Assembly: GCA_018399855.1 (NCBI GenBank)
Contig: JAGYNX010000074.1
Location: 1 to 8,542 of the forward strand
From: Spirochaetota bacterium
GTDB taxonomy: Bacteria; Spirochaetota; UBA4802; UB4802
Length of the DNA stretch: 8,542 nucleotides
Direction: 5' to 3'
The notes under the pieces were generated by a model that was given only the letters and a program-made list of their open reading frames with translations, made no database searches and was not told where the DNA came from. Positions 1 through 4,400 of this stretch are shown here, piece by piece. Both the position numbers and the translations under genes were made by a program. The first letter of the stretch is position 1. Every line of letters starts with the position of its first letter.

Positions 1-40
1 GGATGACAGTGGGAGTATTATCACGATAATATCAACAGCC

Positions 41-93
41 CGGTTGTCGAGCGGAGCGCCGTAGTGAGCGTAGCCGAACTGCCGAGACAACCG
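41..93. repeat. Long-range inverted repeat
   Basis: CGGTTGTC (41-48) is perfectly complementary to GACAACCG (86-93), closing a 37-base GC-rich loop. It is part of the hairpin-rich, gene-free left flank. Confidence 0.5.
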
Positions 94-104
94 ACACCTG
101 GCAA

Positions 105-125
105 GCCCCCTTTAGTAAAGGGGGC
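105..125. repeat. Perfect palindromic hairpin
   Basis: GCCCCCTTTA (105-114) and TAAAGGGGGC (116-125) are perfect inverted copies around one central base. Such C-rich/TTTA palindromes are typical dispersed intergenic elements. There is no following T-tract on either strand, so it is not called a terminator. Confidence 0.75.
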
Positions 126-200
126 GACGCAGCGCGTCGGGGATTTCGTTGAGACAAATACCATCATATATTTCCATGAAAAACCAGGTTGCATAGACCC
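122..200 (+). repeat. Dispersed intergenic repeat, copy A
   Basis: Starts GGGCGACGCAG and runs through ATTTCGTTGAGACAAATACC to GGTTGCATAGACCC. Its 133-200 part aligns without gaps to 1971-2038 with 60 of 68 bases identical by hand alignment. CGACGC (125-130) and GCGTCG (134-139) form a hairpin with a three-base loop near the start. Confidence 0.85.
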
Positions 201-350
201 AGGGGGAATCCCCCTGTCCCCCTGTTTACTAAAAGGAAGAAACTGTTATCAGAACAGCAGGTAGTACATTACTGATGACAGCTTTTTAACAGATAACAGG
301 AAACCAGGGAGAACAGGTGAAACCGTCCATCATACTTAACGAACCCCCTC

Positions 351-394
351 TGTCCCGATTTTATCGGGACATCTCCCCCTTGAATGGGGGAGAT
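351..394. repeat. Two adjoining perfect hairpins downstream of the PIN_3 toxin gene
   Basis: TGTCCCGAT (351-359) pairs with ATCGGGACA (363-371), and ATCTCCCCC (371-379) pairs with GGGGGAGAT (386-394); the two 9-bp stems share base 371. They lie 31 bases past the toxin stop on the minus strand. Without a T-run they could be an mRNA 3'-end stabiliser or simply another dispersed repeat. Confidence 0.7.
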
Positions 395-424
395 GGAACT
401 TCGATAAAGGCGGGCGATAATGAG

Positions 425-829
425 TTAATGGACTTTATAATACTTTTCCATAAAAATTCTTGGAGATACAATAGCAGTCTGCTTGAAAGATTTTAAAATT
501 AACAGGTCTTTATCCCCTGTTATAATAAGATCTGCATGTACAGATTCAGATAGATGCAAGATGTTGTTATCATCAATATCTCGACAAGCTTCAGGTTTTT
601 CACCTTTTGGCTTGATAAGTGTAAATGTCGATAACAAAAAGCTTTTAACTTTTTTAATGTCTTTAGACTTGGTTTTAAATTTATTTTTTAACTTATCAAC
701 AACTTCATCAATAATAAATTGAGAGATGAAAAGATAATGCTTATCAATGCAGATATCTAACACGCGAGTAGATAACCCCTGGGTAATAAGGGCAGAGAGA
801 ATTACATTGGTATCAAATATAATTCTCAT
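425..829 (-). CDS. PIN_3-family (COG1569-like) toxin, putative ribonuclease
   Basis: A 134-residue PIN-domain protein of the type annotated as a putative toxin-antitoxin toxin component, PIN family (COG1569-like). Visible signatures are IFDTNVILSAL with Asp6, FIIDEVVDKL with Glu42, CRDIDDNNILHLSESVHADLIITGDKDLL with Asp84/Asp87 and Asp106/Asp108, and the C-terminal IVSPRIFMEKY typical of this subfamily. All expected acidic residues for metal binding are there, so it is probably active as an RNase. It starts within the antitoxin stop (ATGA overlap). Downstream of its stop lie strong hairpins (351-394) without a T-tract, which may shield the mRNA end but are not a standard terminator. Confidence 0.87.
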   Translation of the reverse strand: MRIIFDTNVILSALITQGLSTRVLDICIDKHYLFISQFIIDEVVDKLKNKFKTKSKDIKKVKSFLLSTFTLIKPKGEKPEACRDIDDNNILHLSESVHADLIITGDKDLLILKSFKQTAIVSPRIFMEKYYKVH

Positions 830-1044
830 GAAATATCATTAAAAATATCTTCATCAGTGAAGTACCCGGCTTTTTCACCAAGGGGGACAAGAATAGAACG
901 TAATTCTCTCAATTCTTCATGTGCAATATACTTTTCAATGGCTTTCTTAACCAGTTCACTTTTAGAGACATGAAGCATGTCGGCAGCTTTTTCAACTTTT
1001 TGTTTTAATGTTTTATCAATACTAATTGATAATACTTCTCTCAT
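826..1044 (-). CDS. Ribbon-helix-helix (CopG-like) antitoxin of the second toxin-antitoxin module
   Basis: A 72-residue protein. The N-terminal half (REVLSISIDKTLKQKVEKAADMLHVSKSELVKKAIEKYI) is a ribbon-helix-helix DNA-binding domain: a beta strand, then two helices with the SKSELVKKA turn. The C-terminal half ends in LGEKAGYFTDEDIFNDIS, the TDEDxF...S tail found in antitoxins paired with PIN_3 toxins. ATG at 1044 has a modest ribosome-binding site (GGGA, seven bases upstream) and a strong promoter at 1074-1102. Its stop overlaps the toxin start (ATGA). It is not closely similar to the other antitoxin here, so the two modules are not a recent duplication. Confidence 0.85.
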   Translation of the reverse strand: MREVLSISIDKTLKQKVEKAADMLHVSKSELVKKAIEKYIAHEELRELRSILVPLGEKAGYFTDEDIFNDIS

Positions 1045-1064
1045 GTAAATATCCCAACAGTAAA

Positions 1065-1084
1065 GTGTAATACAATATAATACA
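1065..1084. promoter_or_regulatory. Candidate operator: tandem 10-bp direct repeat over the -10 box
   Basis: GTGTAATACA (1065-1074) and ATATAATACA (1075-1084) are adjacent direct repeats, 8 of 10 positions identical, one helical turn apart. They cover the -10 box and probable transcription start of the second module, a typical site for a ribbon-helix-helix repressor. Confidence 0.5.
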
Positions 1085-1102
1085 GTTCGTGTTGGGAGTC
1101 AA
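1074..1102 (-). promoter_or_regulatory. Promoter of the second toxin-antitoxin module
   Basis: On the minus strand TTGACT (1102-1097) and TATATT (1079-1074) are separated by exactly 17 bases; the -10 matches consensus at five of six positions. Transcription would begin near 1067, about 23 bases before the antitoxin ATG at 1044. Confidence 0.7.
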
Positions 1103-1158
1103 TTAAATTAAGAATAACGATATACATGCACTACAGGAAAATATGCCCTTTTTTCGTT

Positions 1159-1596
1159 TTAATTGTTAGTGTTATTCACAAGGAAACGATCTATGTCTAA
1201 AATTTTTAAATCCGTATGCTTACTAATATTAAACAAATCGTTGTCGAAGGTCACCAGTTCTAATTCGTTTCTGATGGCAACACTTGCTATTAAAAAATCA
1301 ACTGATCCAGCAATAATTCCTTTTGATCTACATTTATTACTTAACTCGGAAGCATAAATGTGGTCATTTTTTGTCGCATCAATATATTGAAAATCCTTCA
1401 GGATATCTTTAATATCTCTGAATAATTTTTCATCTGCGATACTGGAAAGAATTTCTTGAAGGATAATACCTGCAACAACAATTTCATAATCGTTTTCTAT
1501 AATCCTTCTGACAACAGTATCTGAAGAATTTACAGTATTCTTTTTCCGACGAAGTGCCTCTGACCATACGGATGTGTCTATGATAAATCTTATCAT
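1159..1596 (-). CDS. vapC: VapC-type PIN-domain ribonuclease toxin
   Basis: A 145-residue PIN-domain protein expected to be a Mg2+-dependent RNase that blocks translation when free of its antitoxin. The acidic active-site residues are visible in the right order: Asp7 (IIDTSVW), Glu48 (ILQEIL), Asp100 (GSVDFLIASVAI) and Asp118 (LVTFDND), so the enzyme appears intact. It overlaps the antitoxin gene by four bases (ATGA), the usual translational coupling that keeps antitoxin in excess. The cut RNA target (tRNA, rRNA or other) cannot be read from the sequence. No clear terminator follows it, and the next module's promoter begins about 57 bases downstream. A 60-base sample inside the gene (1381-1440) is only about 25% G+C by hand count. 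Confidence 0.9.
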   Translation of the reverse strand: MIRFIIDTSVWSEALRRKKNTVNSSDTVVRRIIENDYEIVVAGIILQEILSSIADEKLFRDIKDILKDFQYIDATKNDHIYASELSNKCRSKGIIAGSVDFLIASVAIRNELELVTFDNDLFNISKHTDLKILDIDRFLVNNTNN

Positions 1597-1790
1597 CTAT
1601 TTCGAGCTTTTTTGTAATCATAGTCTTTATCAAACTCAACAGTATTTAAATATTTCAAAATGTCTTTTTGTCTATGTTTCTGAATGTACTCCTTAAGCGC
1701 AACATTTACTGCTTCTTTTTTAGTTTTGAAATTTCCTATTTGATACACTTCATCTAACAGTTTCATATCGATATTTAAATTAGTTGCCAT
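1593..1790 (-). CDS. vapB: VapB-type antitoxin of the first toxin-antitoxin module
   Basis: A 65-residue protein starting MATNLNIDMKLLDEVYQIG, with the motif FKTKKEAVNVALKEYIQ and an end containing DYDYKKAR. This is the pattern of short VapB antitoxins (DUF2191-like), in which an N-terminal ribbon-helix-helix binds DNA and the C-terminal tail neutralises the toxin. ATG at 1790 is preferred because GAGAGGT (1797-1803) lies six bases upstream. The frame could also open at a TTG at 1805, but that codon lies within or before this ribosome-binding site. The stop overlaps the toxin start by ATGA. It probably represses its own promoter through the inverted repeat at 1812-1831. Base composition is visibly more AT-rich than the che operon. 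Confidence 0.86.
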   Translation of the reverse strand: MATNLNIDMKLLDEVYQIGNFKTKKEAVNVALKEYIQKHRQKDILKYLNTVEFDKDYDYKKARNR

Positions 1791-1808
1791 ATTATTACCT
1801 CTCAAGAT

Positions 1809-1837
1809 AACTTACACAATGCTATGTGTAAAGTCAA
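1809..1837 (-). promoter_or_regulatory. Promoter of the vapBC-like module
   Basis: On the minus strand TTGACT (1837-1832) is followed after 17 bases by TAAGTT (1814-1809). The -10 matches only three consensus positions, but they are the three most conserved (TA...T). Transcription would start near 1802, giving a leader of only about 12 bases that begins close to the ribosome-binding site. Confidence 0.55.
1812..1831. promoter_or_regulatory. Candidate autoregulatory operator: perfect inverted repeat
   Basis: TTACACA (1812-1818) and TGTGTAA (1825-1831) are perfect inverted copies separated by six bases. The element fills the spacer of the predicted vapB promoter and touches its -10 box, the expected place for a dimeric VapB repressor. 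Confidence 0.7.
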
Positions 1838-2128
1838 GAAAAAATGGCACATAACCCGGGAACAATAAATGATTAACAATCAAATAGCCTGGAGAGATCC
1901 CGGCACTTCGGCCAGGATGACAGGGTGAGCAAAGAGGGCGACGCAGCCTGTCCTGAGCTGCGCCGAAGGGCGCGTCGGGAATTTCGTTGAGACAAATACC
2001 ATCAGGTAATTTAATGAAAAACCTGGTTGCATCGACCCTGGCAAAATTCCCCTGCTTTTGAAATGTTACAACAAGCTCATGGAGATAGCAGAATGATGTG
2101 TTATCGGGCAACCGGGAGTAACAAAGGT
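1838..2128. other. Intergenic region between the pilZ gene and the vapBC promoter
   Basis: Contains repeat copy B and the short GGATGACAG motif preceded by an imperfect hairpin (CCTGG at 1888-1892 with CCAGG at 1912-1916). No gene is supported. I see no convincing intrinsic terminator for the che operon here; TGTTA (2099-2103) and TAACA (2119-2123) could pair but with a weak inner stem and no T-tract. Confidence 0.6.
1936..2038 (+). repeat. Dispersed intergenic repeat, copy B, with 24-base insertion
   Basis: Same orientation as copy A. GGGCGACGCAG (1936-1946) is followed by 24 extra bases (1947-1970), then the shared 68-base body (1971-2038). The extra bases lie in the loop of the CGACGC/GCGTCG hairpin and help form a further hairpin, GCGCC-GAAG-GGCGC (1960-1973). 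The preceding GGATGACAG (1915-1923) also occurs at positions 1-9, so the repeat family extends further left. Confidence 0.85.
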
Positions 2129-2539
2129 CTACTCTTCTTCCACGTCAATAACGTAGTCACTGAGATCAACAAGCTCGGATATATTTTTATTATTCGAAAA
2201 TGCGAAATAATGAGAGAGTTTCTCAACTATGTCCTTCGATTTTTTTGAAAGGCCGACAAATTCCCCACCATAACACACGTATTCGGGGTTTGCATCTTCC
2301 CTTTTCCATTTCAGGTTCAGGGTAAGGGGGAGATGCCCCCCGTTGAAGTCTCCGGCAATCGGGAGTTTCAACCGCAATCTAAATTTTTTATCGAGATCAA
2401 GTTCCACGTCGTTCCTGGTAACGAGCATGATGCCGGTAAGAGATATATTGATACATTTACCCAGTGGTTCGTCACCCCTGTCCGGCAGGATGTCCAGGTA
2501 AAGAACAAGGTTTTTCCTATCAGCGTTTCTTTTCTTCAT
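2129..2539 (-). CDS. PilZ domain protein, predicted c-di-GMP receptor
   Basis: A small (136 aa) soluble protein consisting essentially of one PilZ domain. Both c-di-GMP-binding motifs are present: RxxxR at residues 4-8 (RNADR) and NxSxxG at 31-36 (NISLTG). The spacing and beta-rich pattern after them are typical (IMLVTRND, FRLRLKLP, YGGEFVGLS). A helical and acidic C-terminal tail (about 98-136) follows the barrel and could serve as a partner-binding segment. No membrane segment or signal peptide is seen. It is the last gene of the che operon, 18 bases after the cyclase stop, with AGGGGA six bases before its ATG. Stand-alone PilZ proteins usually act as adaptors in motility, pilus or polysaccharide control. 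Here it would add a c-di-GMP readout to a cAMP-producing chemosensory cluster. The exact partner cannot be inferred. Confidence 0.88.
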   Translation of the reverse strand: MKKRNADRKNLVLYLDILPDRGDEPLGKCINISLTGIMLVTRNDVELDLDKKFRLRLKLPIAGDFNGGHLPLTLNLKWKREDANPEYVCYGGEFVGLSKKSKDIVEKLSHYFAFSNNKNISELVDLSDYVIDVEEE

Positions 2540-2557
2540 TGCAAGTCCCCTTTCTTC

Positions 2558-4393
2558 TTACTTGAAGCCCAGTGTAAGGGCACCATCCCACGACTCGGGA
2601 GGATCTTCTATAAACTGCCGGCACCGTTCTATAAAAATATCCAGTATGGCATCATCCTCGTTAATCTTTTTGAGGTTGTTATAATATTCAAGAGCAGTGG
2701 CAAAATTGCCAAGCTTGTACATCTTGTAAGCCTTGTAATATTCGTTAAGATACCCGGCTTCCATGATTTTAGGATCGAATTCAATGGCGAAGATACTCGT
2801 GGCAACGTCTTTCCCCTTTACTTTTACGTAGTCAACTTCCCTGACAGGGTAATTCTCCTCGATCTTTCTTGATACATTCTCGGACATGAGTACCTGCCGT
2901 TTGTAATGCTTGGTATACCCTTCCAGCCTGGCAGCCAGGTTTACCGTGTCACCAATAGCGGTATAGTCGAACTTTGTGGAAGAACCAATATTTCCAACGA
3001 TGGCATCACCCTCGTGAAGTCCTATCCCAATTTTCACATCACCCCCGGGTATATTCATGTGAGAAACATGCAGCTGATCAAGCACCTGTATCATTTCCAT
3101 GGCTGACTTTACTGCCCGTTCGACGTTATTTTCATAACTGATGGGTGCCCCGAAGATGGCAAAGATGGCATCGCCAATAAACTTGTCAATATTACCCCCA
3201 TATTTCTTGATGATCGCCACCTGCAGGTCAAAATAATTGTTCAAGAATTTTACCACGTCTTCGGGATGGTTCGTTTCCGTAATAGTTGTAAAGGAACGGA
3301 TATCAGAGAAAAGTACCACTATCCTCCTCTTTTCTCCAACCATCAGCTCCTCGTCGGTGTCCTTTGCCACCAGGCTTTTTATTATCTCCTCTGGAATAAA
3401 CTTTGAAAAGACATGATGAATCTTGTGCCTTGTTTCATATTCAACCGAATACTTGAGAGCACTTTCAAAGGCTGGACCCAGGCCATCAAGAAATCGGTCA
3501 ACCTGATTAGCAACCTCGTCAGAGAAGTAATTGTTAGTAAAACTTCCAAGGTGAATGGTGCCTACTATTTTCTTTTCTTCACCCGTAAGACTACGATTCA
3601 GGTAAGAACTGATTTTTTTGGAATCAATACGAAGCCGGTCAAAATCATTGCGATCTTCATTATTATAGAAAGTTGTCTTTATATCATCAAGGTTGAGTCC
3701 CTGGAAATGGGTATAAAAATCACCCAGGCTCACACTCATAAAATCATCAACGTCAACCCGGTACACGTCGCGGCCCACGAAAACATATGCCATAGCACGT
3801 TTCCACTGTTCGGTAAGAATGACCGCGATCTCAATCCCAATAAACTCGGACAATAATTCAAGGGCCATCCCCGCAAGATCTTTGATTGAAGTTATCCTTG
3901 TCTGGCATATCACGCCAAGCCGATTAAGGAAATCAGCAGTTGAAAGCATCTCTTCAAGATGCTCCATCGCCAGTTCCATGATCTTTTCCCGGATCATTCC
4001 GGGAGCATCCGAATTAATACTCTCTTCATCTATGTGTGTACCTGCTATGCCGGCCAGGGCAGCCTCCAGTTTTCCGTCATCATCAGCATTAACCTGGATT
4101 ATGGCATCAAAAATACCCGGTGGCACATGGGGTTGATTGTCCCCGTCATACAACAACAACAGAGGAATTGACATGGTACCCCTGCGTGATCGAAGAAAAG
4201 ATGCAGCCCCGATACCGGACAGCACGGGAAGATCTTCTTTAAAAATCACGCACGCGGGGATATGCCTGTAAACCTTTTCAATAACGTCGATGCCGTCCAC
4301 GGCTCGGATCGATTCATTCCCTGCCGTGGAAATAATGTTATCCATCAGGCCAGCGGAAAATTTAGAATTGTCTGCTATTAATATCCGTGCCAT
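2558..4393 (-). CDS. Class III adenylate cyclase with N-terminal pseudo-receiver and GAF-like region
   Basis: Predicted to make cAMP from ATP in the cytoplasm (611 residues). Residues 1-120 have a receiver fold pattern but lack the chemistry: ADNS replaces the DD pair (Asp8, Asn9), Lys52 sits at the phosphoacceptor position, and the conserved lysine is missing. Residues about 140-320 look like a GAF domain (note IVGTIHLGSFTNNYFSDE). The cyclase domain (about 350-540) is complete: metal ligands Asp364 (LFSDIRSFT) and Asp408 (DKFIGD), adenine-specifying Lys404 and Asp476, and transition-state Asn485 and Arg489 (VNLAARLE). The Lys/Asp pair favours ATP over GTP. A tail of about 70 residues ends in PPESWDGALTLGFK, a pattern common in bacterial class III cyclases. 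ATG at 4393 starts seven bases after the cheA stop, and TAGGT spanning that stop is a plausible ribosome-binding site. Being in the che operon implies that chemosensory input controls cAMP, probably by protein contact rather than phosphorylation. Confidence 0.93.
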   Translation of the reverse strand: MARILIADNSKFSAGLMDNIISTAGNESIRAVDGIDVIEKVYRHIPACVIFKEDLPVLSGIGAASFLRSRRGTMSIPLLLLYDGDNQPHVPPGIFDAIIQVNADDDGKLEAALAGIAGTHIDEESINSDAPGMIREKIMELAMEHLEEMLSTADFLNRLGVICQTRITSIKDLAGMALELLSEFIGIEIAVILTEQWKRAMAYVFVGRDVYRVDVDDFMSVSLGDFYTHFQGLNLDDIKTTFYNNEDRNDFDRLRIDSKKISSYLNRSLTGEEKKIVGTIHLGSFTNNYFSDEVANQVDRFLDGLGPAFESALKYSVEYETRHKIHHVFSKFIPEEIIKSLVAKDTDEELMVGEKRRIVVLFSDIRSFTTITETNHPEDVVKFLNNYFDLQVAIIKKYGGNIDKFIGDAIFAIFGAPISYENNVERAVKSAMEMIQVLDQLHVSHMNIPGGDVKIGIGLHEGDAIVGNIGSSTKFDYTAIGDTVNLAARLEGYTKHYKRQVLMSENVSRKIEENYPVREVDYVKVKGKDVATSIFAIEFDPKIMEAGYLNEYYKAYKMYKLGNFATALEYYNNLKKINEDDAILDIFIERCRQFIEDPPESWDGALTLGFK

Positions 4394-4400
4394 TACTGAC

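Larger units (their letters stand above)
1..424. other. Gene-free, hairpin-rich intergenic region
   Basis: No convincing gene on either strand. Besides the entries given separately it holds small inverted repeats at 16-31 (TATTATC-AC-GATAATA, seven base pairs) and 201-215 (AGGGGGA-A-TCCCCCT). The start (GGATGACAG) repeats a motif seen at 1915-1923. The density of palindromes and the shared repeat with 1936-2038 suggest accumulated non-coding repeat elements. Confidence 0.7.

Noticed and set aside
64..264. Open frame of 66 codons on the plus strand in the left flank
   Set aside because: It passes through palindromes and repeat copy A, lacks a ribosome-binding site, and has no recognisable protein features.
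1870..1882. Small hairpin TGATT-GTT-AATCA followed by an AT-rich stretch on the minus strand
   Set aside because: A five-pair AT stem is too weak to call a terminator.
122..2038. CRISPR array
   Set aside because: There are only two related copies about 1.8 kb apart, with genes between them and no regular spacers.
1812..2111. Open frame of 99 codons on the minus strand between pilZ and vapB
   Set aside because: It runs across repeat copy B, its short hairpins and the vapB promoter; the translation has no domain pattern and looks like chance coding through a dispersed repeat.
2099..2123. Possible terminator after pilZ
   Set aside because: Only five outer base pairs, a weak inner stem and no T-tract on the minus strand.
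1..2128. Insertion sequence or transposon
   Set aside because: No transposase or integrase gene and no terminal inverted repeats were found; the flanking repeats are direct and look like intergenic repeats.
2333..2872. 179-codon plus-strand frame across the cyclase/pilZ junction
   Set aside because: It is antisense to two genes with clear family motifs and shows no domain signature.
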